64,000 bases of DNA from Ctena decussata (GCA_963989385.1 OZ022502.1:14805001-14869000); one strand, 5' to 3'. Positions 12,030-24,339 are shown, numbered from the stretch's first letter. Program-made: numbers and translations. The notes: a model not told the origin generated them from the letters alone.

Positions 12030-12540
12030 AAATAATCCCTTTCCTCCAAGTCCTGTCTTCAGTTGCCCAAGCGGAGCTAGGAAAGTCTATCCCTGTCCAT
12101 TCTTTAATATTGTCTTTCCACTACTTCTTCTGTCTACCTCTTCTTCTATTTTTTTCCTTTCACTGTGCTAAGCTGAGCCAGAAGACATTGGGATTTGGCC
12201 AAACCACATCAGTTTCAAGTTCTTGACCAAGGTCAGGGGTTTGCCATACTCTGCAACGGCTTCTTGGATCTTTCTACGAACTTTTTCATTGGTGACATTG
12301 TCTTTGTACGAAACGTTCAGTAACCTTCGTTAGCATCTCATCTCAAAGGCCTGCATTCTTTTCTCTAACTCTGCTGTCAAGGTCCATGGCTCACAGGCAC
12401 ACAGAAAAAAATGAATATGATAAGGGAGCACATCAGTTTCACCTTTGACCCAAGAGATAAGTTGTAATCTCTTCATACTGGCTTCAGCTTTGTCAGAGCT
12501 GCAGTGATAGAACCTTGTAACCGTATCAAGCTTCTGTGCT
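12030..12540 (-). pseudogene. non-LTR retrotransposon ORF2 3' relic
   Basis: Minus-strand translation gives RLLNVSYKDNVTNEKVRRKI, then a segment ending LKLMWFGQIPMSSGSA, a stop, then KIEEEVDRR and a frame slip into WKDNIKEWTG-like sequence. This is the post-reverse-transcriptase tail (LLGIS...TN..v...i...R.LRWfGHv.R...GRRRGRQ..RW.DNIKEWTG) common in animal LINEs. Stops and shifts mark it as dead. Confidence 0.75.
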
Positions 12541-13355
12541 TTAACCTTGTCATATGCAGAAGTATCAAATACCCATAAAAGCAGCGAGTATTGCAGTTAC
12601 AGGGATTGAATCAAATTTTCAAAAATAGTAACCACATTCGGTTCGTATTTGTATTTTGTCAGAAAAGCACTGAAATGAAGCATGGTCTACTATGTTAGTA
12701 AAAGATCGTGATGTTTTGCATGAATAAAATTAAAACAAATGTTTAAAGAGAGGAAATATTTCGAAACACCAAAGTTTTCTTGAAAATGTTCATCGATAGG
12801 TAGTGTAAAAATGAGAAAAATATATAACTATAATGATATTCTGGAAGAAACTATTAGGGATTTTGACAGTTTAAATGATCTAGTAACAATGATTTTACGT
12901 ACAATCCTATAGTAAATCAAACCCTCGATACTGAGCAAATAATGTTGCCGAATCTCCACTTGCGTCTGAAGCTTGCAATGCTAAAAACGAACCAGTTCTT
13001 AGCACGCAAATAGCTATATGCTTCAATATATAAGGTTTAAGATGTGAACAAGTCAAAGACCTGCTATCTATTACGTCATTATCGTCTGACAAAATAATAA
13101 CTAGCTGTACGTCTGTTTCATTTACATTTGGGCGGCGTCTTGAGAATTTGTCTGAAGGCTCCCATTGAGGCAAGATTGATTCAGTCTTGATTCAACGGTA
13201 TGTGCCTGATGGGCTGATGTCACCTGCACACGTGCGGTCTGGTCAGGAATTTCAGAAAGGTCCAGTTACTGTATATATGGGCTGTGCATTGTCCCATCAG
13301 ACAGACTGCAATGTAATCATGCTGATCTGATGTAAGATCGACTTGTATTGTTATA
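12541..13355. other. no gene supported
   Basis: AT-rich DNA; the longest frame (minus, 12907-13173) has no recognisable domain. Confidence 0.4.
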
Positions 13356-14738
13356 CAGTGGACTCGACAGTATCGGATCATCGACAGTATCGAGTCACTC
13401 GTAAGTTATCACCCATTTTTCTCACAAATGAAGCAAATATTTTTTACCATTATGGTACTGTCATCAAGTTAGACCAATGGCAAAGTGCATGGTAAAAAAT
13501 TCGAACGAAATTTGCGACTGTAAAACCAATCAGCGTTGTTGAAAAGCTTGGCCCCCCTTAGCGGCACTTGCATTTTGCCTGTTGCTCGGTACCCCCAAAA
13601 TAGATTTCGGTTATTTAAACTATTTTATCATAAGGCGATTAAAACCAATTTTGCTTTGTAATGTGTCCTGGCATCCCTAAAATTGCAGGCAGTCATTATT
13701 TTTGTGACAGCCCAGTATTTGATGAAACTAAAGACTTGAAAATTGGGGAACCTATGTGCGACAGTAACGGATCATTATATAATTTGAACTGAAATACAGG
13801 CCTCAGCTGGAAAACTGTATGTTGGATGTATGGTCTGATGTTGAAAACAAGTCATAAATCGACTATCTGAGTGGCTGCGGCTGCTGTGTCTTCTTTCAAC
13901 TAAGAGCAGTATAAAATTAAGACAACATCTTTTTTTGTAAAATGTCAGCCATCCCACGCCCCACACGCTAGCGTATGATGATGAAGGTTATGCGTAGCAC
14001 AACTAAGCTTCTGGTAAACGAAACATTCGAGATCAGCTCGCACCCAATAATGAACCCAATAATGACTGGCGTTCATCGGATAGACATCTGTACACATTGT
14101 AGGCTTAGACAAATGCCGGAGAACTCGTTGAATGACCAAGTAGTGTTTATACACTGATTGCATTGAAATATCGTTAAGGCGGAAAATCACCGTAAATTTG
14201 TTAATCCTGATCAGACACTACGGTCTTATCAGGGTCTACACTTTGCAAAGGCAGATTATTTTCTTTCTTGTTTGGGTAGTTCCGTGCTATGGGGCGCAGG
14301 GAAATTTTGAGTTAAGAATTTTTGGCATGCTTGTACTTTTGTATACATTCAACTTTTATTTAACAGACATAACCCTTGCTGGTGAAGGACTACATGAAAA
14401 ATATCCTAGAAAGGCCGTAAAAGTTTTCTCTGAGGGTTTAATAGATCCAACTGCTTATGTAGCAAATTTATTGAAGCCAAGATCTCGGAGGAACTCTCCT
14501 ATAAAATAACATCATATGATCCGATACTGTCGCACCTGATTCGTTACTGTCTAAGACCCTCCTGTAAGTCTTGAAGGTTATCTGCCCTTAAAGGAATAAA
14601 TTTAGTAAATATTTTGACATGGATAGATAAAAGGGATATTTTTCAATTGTTATGTGTAATAACATACATACTTTTTGCATTCACATACAACAAAACAGGA
14701 GTTTTATTGAACTTGATCCGATACTGTCGGGTCCATTG
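13356..14738. mobile_element. TIR DNA transposon with TA duplication (pogo/Tigger-like?)
   Basis: Ends CAGTGGACTCGACAGTATCG and the complement of CAATGGACCCGACAGTATCG; TA flanks both sides. CGACAGTA(T/A)CG motifs recur inside near each end (13380, 13760, 14520). Length 1383 bp. The interior frame at 14198-14509 (plus, ending YVANLLKPRSRRNSPIK) is unrecognised. CAGTGG start plus TA suggests the pogo/Tigger group, by inference only. Confidence 0.75.
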
Positions 14739-15783
14739 TATTTAATTAGCTTACCCGGTAAATGCCTAAACCGGGGCCTACAACTTAAAAGACGCCTTGA
14801 GACAGTAACCTGTAGCTTCAGTCACTGATTTGTAATAAATACAAACTTCTCCATAAACTGCTGAAAATACCATAGAGCTTCCCAAACCATCTGTACTGTT
14901 CTCTTCTGTTTCAATTCGCCTAAAGACGTTCCCCAAGTGGCTCAGCGGTACGTAACGCAAACCTTAGAAGATGTCTTCTTTATATTGTTTCTTACAATTT
15001 AGAGTTCCGAAATGCACGACTTGTCCATGATAAAAAGGGTTTATATAAGGGTAATTTGATGTGCAAAATTTTAAACAATAACCATCATTATTGAAAGCGA
15101 GATTCTTATACTGTGCATACAAAGTGTTGACCGATTTAAAGGGCTGTTGGTATTTTGCGGAACTGAACACAGAGACGTTTTACGAAATAAATCGCATTAT
15201 TTGTGTATAAGATTGACAAGGGAAGTAATCAGTGCATTTTTATTCCGTACAATAATATGCAAACTTAGCAACCATATTTATTATAATAATCAATAATTAC
15301 TCATTTAAAAAACGTGGAGCGCTGAGCCACTTACGAGAATTGAAACAGAACAGAACAGAGCCACTTCCAGCACGTCGTTACGAGAATTGAAACAGAACAG
15401 AACAGAACGTTACGATAATCGAAACAGAACAGAACAGGGTTGAACGTGGAGCGGGGTTGCAATAAATGGGCGGACACTCGGGGCCAGGTGACCAACTTGG
15501 GGCCTGTCGTTACGAGAATTGCTACAACAACGGGGTTGCAATGGACTAACGCACGGTGCCAGGTGTGTATAACTATTTATCATATGACGTTGCATCTGTA
15601 ATAAAGCCATGCATTAAATACGATAATCCACTTGTGAATTAAATATGCAAATTCCGTCGTAACGTTATATGCGTTTACGTCCATAAAACGTCGCGTTTTC
15701 TAATGGCAAAATCGTGACATTTTAGTGCAAAACTGGCTGATAAAATGCGATTTTAGTGTCATATGATAAATAAATATTCCATC
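14739..15783. repeat. no gene; dispersed repeat shared with 23.58 kb
   Basis: 14993-15095 (CGACTTGTCCATGATAAAAA followed by GGGTTTATATAAG) resembles 23583-23712. 15340-15440 repeats the phrase GAATTGAAACAGAACAGAAC three times. No coding signal. Confidence 0.45.
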
Positions 15784-15904
15784 CGTGCTCCTTTATTACT
15801 GAATTTATTAAACTCGTTGGGGAAAACCGATAAGATGCTCGGAAAAGCCTAGCATCTTATCTTTTTCCCCAACTCGTTTAATAAATTCAATAATACATGA
15901 GCAC
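15784..15904. repeat. fold-back element
   Basis: Arms GAATTTATTAAACTCGTTGG and its near-complement (24 of 26 match), with GATAAGATGCT and its complement inside and GTGCTC/GAGCAC at the ends. Confidence 0.8.
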
Positions 15905-16077
15905 TCATGTAAGATCCTCTATGTAACGTTCCGTTGAGTCACTAAGAAAGTGACGTTACGATTCTTGTTCGCTGCACATCATCCGAAAACTTTACCTGTT
16001 TCGTGACAAGACCTTCAAATGAGTTAATGACGATTCCACACTGAAATTCTTCAAACATGGCTATGCTTCCTCCTCTG

Positions 16078-16096
16078 TCTCTCTCTCTCTCTCTCT

Positions 16097-16165
<69 letters not shown>
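16078..16165. repeat. (CT)n microsatellite
   Basis: About 88 bp of CT with one CCA interruption. Long frames over it are low-complexity artefacts. Confidence 0.95.
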
Positions 16166-16169
<4 letters not shown>

Positions 16170-16248
16170 GCTGAAGATGTGTTATATTTGTTGGTTTTGT
16201 TTTAATTCTGATAAGCATTTGTTTTATATTTATAGCAAATTTCGTGAA

Positions 16249-16352
16249 ATCAGAGTCTTCGCTGTTGGGCATGGAGGTAGCTTTGTCTCACAGCTACATG
16301 TACCTTTTAGGCGCACAGCGAAGACTCTGACCAGATTGGGCGGATGTTGCCT
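16249..16352. repeat. partial fold-back family A
   Basis: Inner arms only: CAGAGTCTTCGCTGT and ACAGCGAAGACTCTG around a spacer with GGAGGTAGCTT. The GAGCCGCGACACGA ends are missing. Confidence 0.65.
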
Positions 16353-17380
16353 GTGTCGAGTCGCGCCTATGTTATCCTCTACTGCTGCAGAAGTATGGAG
16401 TGGACACGATTTTCACCCTAAAATTCAAAATGCACAATTCAAATGTGGTTACCTTTCCTTACTCTGTTTATCGAATGGTAATGTTTTATTTTTGTACAGA
16501 TATTCATTAAAAACCAAAATCTGTTTCAAACTTATGGAACTGACACGATTTATGACACAGCAGATGGGGAAAGAGATATGATTATCATAAAAACAAAGTT
16601 TATTTTGATGTTTGATCTTTGCCCAGTTGTCTGATGTCGTTAGTTAATGAGGCGTTACAATTTCAAGTGCATTGTATGCAAAAACACTGCCATACATATG
16701 TGGACCTTTTTTTTCAGTACAATCATTTTGTACTATGACATTTTATTTTTGTTTTCTCGGAATTCTGGATAATCCAAGGGAAGAAACTAATACTGCTAAT
16801 ATAGCTTAAGCGAACTGAGAGTAGCTCTCGATACCTTCCTGTCTCTTATTGAGGCGGGGAAACCAAAGTCGATGCAAATTACGTACTTTGTAGGGTTTAT
16901 GTATTGTGTGAAAAGTACGGAAGAAAATCCATTCCAGTCAACGACTACCTTACTTCTCTAGGAATCTTGAATACTTTCTGCACGAAAACAAAATGCCTTG
17001 GAGAGTAGTAGTATTTCAATTCTCATATCGACGTTGCCCCTGCACCTCAGCGGAACGAATCCATAGCCGCAGTAACGGGGCGCCGAGCGTCCGTCCATAA
17101 GAGGCTTTAAGATGTTTTATGGTACAGAGAAATCAAAGAATAATTGGAAATTGAAAGCGTACCACACTTTCGATTCAAAGTGCGTCGAAACCGGTCAAAC
17201 GACTGTAAGATATTTCACAGCAGTTTTGTATTTTCGCATGGCGTCTTTTCGCGTGGCGTCTTTCGACGCGAAATACGCTATGTCTCGCCAATAAACAAGA
17301 AAAATAATTTCAGTTTGATTTAAAACCAATGACTCGTCTCTCTATTCTCCCTTAGTATGCAAAAATACAATAAGATGCCG
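16353..17380. other. no gene supported
   Basis: 17236-17275 holds a short CG-rich repeat (GCGTCTTTTCGCGTGGCGTC). A GC-richer patch 17030-17110 has no frame of note. Confidence 0.4.
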
Positions 17381-17393
17381 AAACAATGCAAAA

Positions 17394-17645
17394 AATTGGG
17401 ACACCTGAAATACCGTAAAAAATCTAAATATTGGGACACCCAACATTATTACCGCAACAGTTCAAAATATTGTTCCATTTCGTTTTACCGTGCAGTTATG
17501 TTCCAAAAAGATGCAGATGGAATGGCAAACAGAGTAGACCCAGATCAGACTGCTCCTTGAGCAGTCTGATCTGGATCTGCACTGTTTGCTCAGACCTATC
17601 TGTCCCAATAGCTAAATTACTGTAATTATCTTAAAAAATGGAACA
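17394..17645. mobile_element. hairpin MITE subfamily C, copy 1
   Basis: Centre CAGATCAGACTGCTCCTTGA and complement, bordered by GGCAAACAG and CTGTTTGCTC, with outer arms containing TGGGACACC and TGTCCCAATA. A partial second copy lies at 17695-17765. Relatives at 19.5, 35.1 and 44.8 kb. Confidence 0.7.
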
Positions 17646-17972
17646 GTAAGGTTTTACACTGCATAATGCGTCCAAACGATGAAGAGCAGATGAAATGGCA
17701 AACAGTGTAGGACCCTGATCAGACTGCTCAGTCTGATATGAGTCTGCACTGCTTGGTCTGCCCTATCATCATTTATTTTGACGTTTTATGTTTTCTTTCA
17801 TAAACAGACTGATCAATGCTTTCCCAGCTCTCATCGATGGCCTACTGATCCTGAAAGTCTCCATAGCTAAAAGTGGGAACTGATCAGACTACGCACAGCT
17901 GTAGGCGAATCTAAGTCTTCAATGTAAGCAGATGCTAAAAAACACAGTTGCTCACGGAAGGCGTCAGGGGAG

Positions 17973-18165
17973 AGTCGGGTAACTTAGGACAGCGGGTAAA
18001 TTCGGACAGTGATATTGTTTCCTTTATGTGACAGTTGTTTGGAACTAAAACAAAAATAACAGTGAAAATCCTGATGAGACGGCTCATTGTGAGCCGTCTC
18101 ATCTGGATTTTCACTGTTTGCAATGGTATGTCCGAATTTACCCCCATGTCCGAAGTTACCCGACT
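17973..18165. mobile_element. hairpin MITE subfamily D, copy 2
   Basis: Ends AGTCGGGTAACTTAGGACAG and CGAAGTTACCCGACT, subterminal GCGGGTAAATTCGGACA, and a central GATGAGACGGCTCATTGTGA palindrome. Same architecture as 4192-4393. Confidence 0.8.
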
Positions 18166-18554
18166 CTTGACTTCATGTGATGTTTGTTTACCGGTAACGT
18201 CGACTCAGTTATTAATAATATTCTCATTAACCGAATTATGGTCAGAGACGTCATATATCAAGAACAATACTGTACACTACAAAAAAAAACTGCCTAATTA
18301 GACATATACACGCACACTAAGTATTAGGTCAAAATACCTGAGAAATCTGTGAAGATTCAGAATCAGACTGATCCGTCATTCATTGCAGACCCTAATGAGA
18401 AGAAGCCGTCTGATCTGGATCTACACCGCATGAAACATCGCCTCACGGAAATATGTAATTGTCAAAATTCGAGGAAGTGCGTTGTGGTGTCCGGATAGTT
18501 AGATATGTACGGTAACTGCATAGCTGCTTGCCATCAGGTAGGGGTGTGGGGTTC

Positions 18555-18688
18555 TGGGGGGGGGGGTCTGTTTTTTTTTTCTTTCCTTTTCATTTTTTAC
18601 TTTTTATTTGTTTGTTTGTTGTTTTGTTTTGTTTGTTTTTTCTTCTTTCTTCACATATTGTCGTTATTGCTCTTATTATTATTATTGT

Positions 18689-18729
<41 letters not shown>

Positions 18730-18730
18730 A
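18555..18730. repeat. low-complexity block: poly-G, poly-T, (TAG)n
   Basis: A G12 run, then T-rich DNA, then about 13 TAG/GTA triplets at 18690-18728. Frames encoding Val or Ser runs are artefacts. Confidence 0.9.
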
Positions 18731-18954
18731 TTTATTTGTTTATTTGTATATTTCTAGGTGCTTTAAAAAGTGTCATTAGATGTCTAAAATCATGGTATCT
18801 CTGGGATTCGAGATATTTTTCGTATTGCTGCGTTAGGCCCGCCAGGGTCACAGTACTAATAGTTTGTGGAGAATGAGTCGAAATAAATGTTGAACTTGGT
18901 TCTGTATTTCTGGGACTGTATTGTTCTTGTTTTTCAGTAAAAGCAAAACCATAA

Positions 18955-19050
18955 TGTGCATAAATTTTGGGACATCTAAAATCCATTTATTTTTTATTTG
19001 GAACACTTAGAAAATTATTGATTTTAGGTGTCCCAATACTTAAGCAAATT
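18955..19050. repeat. hairpin repeat, subfamily F
   Basis: Arms AAATTTTGGGACATCTAAAA and ATTTTAGGTGTCCCAATACT. Close relative at 54955-55050; the TGGGACACC motif also appears in subfamily C ends. Confidence 0.65.
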
Positions 19051-19499
19051 AAGGCCCAATTATAGTAGTGCCAATAATAAGGACCAACATTGAGACAAGT
19101 TCGAATCAACGTCATTGCTGTATATCTGAGAATTATGCCCACTTCAGTGTGCTCAGTTTGTTTCCTTTATTTTCATTAATATTTTTTTTTATTTTCTTTT
19201 TATTTTTATTAGTTAATTCCATAGTGCTGTTTTACATGTTGCGCGACATATCTGAAAATGATGAAATGCACACATATATTCAGTAAGAATAATGAATTGC
19301 CAACAAGTACTAGTACGTGTTTATGAGCATAACCCCAATTAAGATTTCGGTGAGGGATCTTGTATGATGGTCGTCTGTCCCTGTACTGGTTCAGGTTTAA
19401 CCTTTATTTATCATATATTTCACACAATCACTTTAATACATACAAAATAAAATATATACCTTTGATTTGGGGCATAGTTTGAAACCTGGAATAGAATCG

Positions 19500-19735
19500 G
19501 TTGGAATGATCTACGTAAAAAATCTATATATTGGGACAATTAAGTCTGAGCAAATAGTGCAAACCCAGATCAGACTGCTCCCCAATGAGCAGTCTGATCA
19601 GGAGTTTCACTATTTACCATCCCATTTGCATTTTTGGGGCACATTACTGCACTGTAAAACCAAACTGTTCACATTTTAGGACAATTATGGTAATTATTTT
19701 CAGCGTCCCAATATTTAGAATTTTATGGTAATATC
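19500..19735. mobile_element. hairpin MITE subfamily C, copy 2
   Basis: Centre CCAGATCAGACTGCTCCCCA and complement; outer ATATTGGGACAATTAAG and CGTCCCAATATTTAG arms. Confidence 0.65.
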
Positions 19736-19806
19736 CTTTGGCTACAATATACGCCTAGTCTGAGAGCCTGAGATGGTACTCTTACAGGAAAGACTTTTTG
19801 GGGGAA

Positions 19807-20406
19807 GCAAATTCTTTCCTGAAGGAGTGCTATCGCAAATCAATGGAATCATTCCAAGCAAATTCTTTCCTGTAGGAGTGCTATCGCAAATCAGTGGAAT
19901 CATTCCAAGCAAATACTTTCCTGTAGGAGTGCTATCGCAAATCAGTGGAATCATTCCAAGCAAATACTTTCCTGTAGGAGTGCTATCGCAAATCAATGGA
20001 ATCATTCCAAGCAAATTCTTTCCTGTAGGAGTGCTATCGCAAATTAGTGGAATCATTCCAAGCAAATTCTTTCCTGTAGGAGTGCTATCGCAAATCAATG
20101 GAATCATTCCAAGCAAATTCTTTCCTGAAGGAGTGCTATCGCAAATCAATGGAATCATTCCAAGCAAATTCTTTCCTGTAGGAGTGCTTTCGCAAATCAA
20201 TGGAGTCATTCCAAGCAAATTCTTTCCTGTAGGAGTGCTATCGCAAATCAATGGAATCATTCCAAGCAAATTCTTTCCTGTAGGAGTGCTATCGCAAATC
20301 AGTGGAATCATTATAAGCAAATACTTTCCTGTAGGAGTGCTATCGCAATTCAATGGAATCATTCCATTGATTTGAGATAGCACTCCTACAGGAAAGAATT
20401 TGCTTC
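19807..20406. repeat. 51-bp minisatellite, 11 direct units plus an inverted terminal unit
   Basis: The unit includes GCAAATTCTTTCCTGTAGGA then GTGCTATCGCAAATCA and GGAATCATTCCA. As 51 is a multiple of three, both strands stay open (17-residue repeats GVLSQINGIIPSKFFPV on plus, MIPLICDSTPTGKNLLG on minus), which is not evidence of coding. The array ends with an inverted unit (20360-20406), and an inverted fragment also sits at 19774-19790. Confidence 0.95.
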
Positions 20407-21966
20407 AGTGAAGTCCATTCTATTACATTGCCACTTCATTCCCTTCAATGTTTGAAACTATGCCTGCATTTTGACGAGCTGCGCAACCTACATGTATAAA
20501 GGCGAGCTTTTTGTGCTAACAACATTTTTTTCAACTCCAAGCCCAATGCAGGCCAACCCATTAAAGTGGCTGGACGCATCTCCATATTTTCAATCGCTTT
20601 TTTCAAAGCGATACAGCTTTTTATGATTTAATGTTTGCTTCCTGACTCTCAGAGTGGAGACTATCCTTAAAGGGAAGAATCCGCTCCTCAGGGGAGAGTT
20701 CCTTTCAGGGAAGCACCAATGAAATGGGCGAAAGACTCATCGAAGTTATAATTATAGCCCCTGGATGCGTTCCATGAGAAGCCATAGTCATAGCCCCCAG
20801 GATGCGCTCCATGAGTTTCATGCGCACTTTGGCGTTTAGAGGGGTGTAATAAAAGGGAGCAATAGTGAGATATCATGATTTATCCAAAGAGCAGTATGCA
20901 AGTAAACAAAAATGTCTGGGCATCGACAATGCTTTTTACATATTTATTTATTAGTTTTTCTTTTATTTTATTTTCTCGGCTCTCTTCAGACTTTCACTCA
21001 AGATTTTCTCCGTTGTTTTTTTTTTTTTTTTTTTTTTCAAAGCTCCTGACCATCAATACTTCTTATTTTCGTTTATTATTATTATTATCTTCATAATCGT
21101 CATCATTTAAGTTTTATTTTGTTTTCCATTTACTATATTTATAGGGCATTTTTTCCAGTTTGTTTTGAGCCACAAGATGTCCTTGGATGTGTGTGTAATG
21201 GGATAAAAAATCATAGGCACTATACTGGTTATAAACTGAACTGGTGACGTTAATGTTACCTTTCGTCTAAAATGTTCTTAATAAAAAAATAAATCATTGC
21301 AAACTGCACATTCTAATTTTGCGAAGACACATATCAGTCTGCTCAGGCTTAACCCACTATTTGTTGTTCGAGCCATAAGCGTATTTTCTCGTCCCATGGT
21401 TCATACAGGGTCTCGCAGTGTGTTGTCAGATATTATCACAATGACAAATTATTCTAGATAGTTCACCCAGGACAGTTATCCAAGGGCGTTATTTTTTATT
21501 TGTGTGTTATTTTCTATCTTCTTTTCCACAGCTTCATTTTTTCTACATCGTCAACTCTCTCTCTCTCTCTCTCTCTCTCCTCACACACACACACACACAC
21601 ACACACATCCAGAATTACTCTTTTCGACGTTACGAGGCTCTATCCAAAGGCATTTGTAGGCTTACCGTGAGTGCAAGCCCAGGCTGCCAGCACATAGGTC
21701 AATATATTATTTTATATAGTATTGGTATTGGTAAGATGTAGACTGGGCATATGTGCTGGCTGGTCTGAGCATGCGTAGTTCGTATACTCTCTCTCTCTGT
21801 CGGATTGCGGTCAATGTAATTTTAAACGTAAAAAGAACAGAAATTGGAAGTATGAAAAAATATGACTGATTATATTAAAAAAATTATCGAATTCCGTCCA
21901 ATTCTCATAAAGTTGTTCCTCAGGAGGCTCAATGTTCATCTTCTGGCGCCGAGTCTGTCCATGCAT
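20407..21966. other. no gene; T-rich runs and microsatellites
   Basis: 20650-20725 has a decayed hairpin of the GGAAAGAATTTGCTC family. A T22 run lies at 21016-21037; (CT)n then (CA)n at 21556-21606. No supported frame. Confidence 0.5.
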
Positions 21967-22074
21967 CCCAGCGGGCAAATGACGTTGAAATGACGTCATA
22001 TTGACGTCGATGCGACGTCATCACGTCGCATCGACGTAATGACGACATCATTTCGACGTCATGTGCCTGATGGG
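21967..22074. repeat. ACGTC palindrome, copy 1
   Basis: Ends CCCAGCGGGCAAATGACGTT and ACGTCATGTGCCTGATGGG. The body is closely spaced GACGT/ACGTC motifs, including TGACGTCA (the CREB-site consensus), folding on a GATGCGACGTCATCACGTCG centre. Confidence 0.85.
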
Positions 22075-22194
22075 TGTGCTCTCCAATTCAAAGAAAAGAA
22101 TGCAATCTGTGGGTGGAATCAATATTTTACTGTGAAACGCGACACAGGCTATTCAAAGTCGCCACTGTTCGCATGTACCATCTGCGAATATTTT

Positions 22195-22288
22195 AGCGCT
22201 GATATCAGTGCTGATAGCCCGAATATCAGAAGTTGTCACCACAACTTCTGAGATTTGGGCTATCAGCGCTGATATTTGTCATACATTC
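22195..22288. repeat. fold-back element
   Basis: Arms AGCGCTGATATCAGTGCTGA and GCTATCAGCGCTGATA, inner CAGAAGTTGT/ACAACTTCTG. A near-perfect inverted repeat with a short loop. Confidence 0.8.
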
Positions 22289-22496
22289 TCATGGTGGGTC
22301 AAAATCCAGTCGACACAATTTTTTGACACACGAAATTTTCTCCGCTTTTCTATACCGCTTTACATTGAATGTGCAATAAAACCTTGTCGTCAGTCACTTT
22401 TGTTGCATCTGCGAATATAAGAATTCAAAGTTACGTTCAAAATGCGAAGCTTTTGACAGTGTGCATACATGGCACTAAAGCGCAAAAGGGGGAGGG

Positions 22497-22536
22497 GTGT
22501 GTGTGTGTGTGTGTGTGTAGGGGGGGGGGGGGGGGA
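22497..22536. repeat. (GT)n-(G)n low complexity
   Basis: About 20 bp of GT followed by a run of about 16 G. Confidence 0.9.
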
Positions 22537-24339
22537 GTTGAATTTGCTATCCGCGTAGATCCAGCTGTACTGTGGATAAAGTCGGACTTGTATCCCCTAC
22601 AAGAATGTACAGATTAGTAAAATGAAGGTAAAACCCTGATTGGTTTGATCTCTAATTTCTTAGTGGTTGGTCTCAAACTCAAATAGGACAAATTCTGGTC
22701 TATTCTAATTAGCTGTCGAAAAGTTGATAACGTGAATGGTGGTTCGCAACTCACAGCCCACGGCCCTCAAAACATTGGCCCGCAAAATATGCTTAGAGTT
22801 CACTCGTGAAAGAAAAAAATCACAGTTGTATCCGGATGGTACAGATTTCTGACCTTATAGGGTCAACGAAAACGAAATATTGAAATGGAAACAAATATTT
22901 ACTTTAGATAATATTAAAATACTTTTGCCCAAGAAAAACTAATTCTTGAGACGCCTCCAAGGTTGAACACCGGTCAGGTAAGGTGATTTACGCCAATATT
23001 ACCATTGGCCGTATCCGATGAAGAAAACTGGGTTAAGAAGGCAAATACTCATTTCAGCCTGTGCATGCGCGCAGTCTGATCAGCGTTTTCTCTATTTTAC
23101 ATGAACACATGGACCTCGGTGACACTGAGATTCTGACCAGACTGCACAGAAGCGCAAGCTGGCCTGAATCTTTGCTGTTAGCATATTTATCCTGTAAAGT
23201 GCGATGTCGCGTGTGACGTCCCAAATATAAATTAGTTTGGGCATATAGGCATTTAAACGCACCCTTACTTGCTGAGTTGGCCACTTTGTATGAAAAGTCG
23301 CCAGATTCTGGTCGCCGTCTATACGAAGTGACACATATTTTTTTTCATACATATAAAAATCATTATATAAAGGTGGTTCCGTGTACAGAGAAAACATTCC
23401 GGCAAAAGTTGAAAATACATGTAACAGCTTCAATATGACTATGCTTGAATAAATTTGCCAATATTTACCAAAATTAAGGCAGTGGTCACTGATTTAGGCA
23501 AAGACGAAAATCTGCCTGAAATGCTGAAAATACAACATATCTTCCCAAAACATAGCAGATGTCATCTTTATCTTGTTTTTCACAATTCAGAATTCCAAAT
23601 TGTAGGACTTGTTGATGTAAAAAAGGGTTTATGTAAGAAAAGATCAACGGTTGATTTTGTGCGCAAAAAAAAAAAAAATAAATAAATAAATATTCATCGT
23701 TATTGAAAATTCAGAGAGATCTGTCATTTTTTTTAAATTCAGATCTTTGTATTTACCACAGCCTAAAGTTGGTAACGATGTAGTCTTAATTGAGAAGAAA
23801 CGATTTGGAACGGTTTCTTTTAGTGTCACATGCCAAAAGACAAGCAAAGGTAAATCGTCATGTCGTTGCATCAAAGTTGAATCCAAATTGATTCAACGTT
23901 GGGTGCCCTAAAGGATCACTTTCAGAATACATAGCTTTTTGAGAACACAAATATAAATTAACTGATTTAATCTTTGTTCTCAAATCTTACAACTGATTAA
24001 ATACCCCAGTTAAATACGCACTGGGGTGTATCTGCGTGCGTGTTTTCAGGCACAAGCGATTCTACAGGGACAAGCCCACCCTACGCACGTGAATTTGGAC
24101 ATGTCCACTGATTCATTCTGTAGTCGTTGGCCACAGCGCAGAGTTGTAGGGGTCTACTCTGAGTTAATTGCTGTAGAGAGGAATTACTGGACCGAAGAGG
24201 CAGAAAAAAACATGCAAAGGGGGATCTCCCAGGAGAATCTTTCACCAATACACTTTATACATGACTGACATAAAAAGTACACAAAAATGTTGGTCAGTAC
24301 ACATGGCAGGTATATCTCCTGATATGACCACAATGTATA
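22537..24339. other. no gene supported; decayed repeat pieces
   Basis: 23055-23185 carries weak family-A inner arms. 23583-23712 matches the dispersed repeat at 14993. An A-rich (AAAT)n stretch is at 23660-23692. Confidence 0.45.

Noticed and set aside
16057..16581. 174-residue frame
   Set aside because: The first third is a CT microsatellite and the rest crosses a fold-back repeat fragment.
18505..18876. Hydrophobic membrane-like protein
   Set aside because: Encoded by poly-T and GTA repeats; low complexity.
19773..20375. 200-residue repeat protein
   Set aside because: Both strands are open only because the 51-bp unit is divisible by three; unit changes look unconstrained and there is no start context or domain.
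22738..22820. hAT-type terminus (TGGTTCGCAACT...GGCCC)
   Set aside because: The left-end resemblance is weak and no inverted right end was found.
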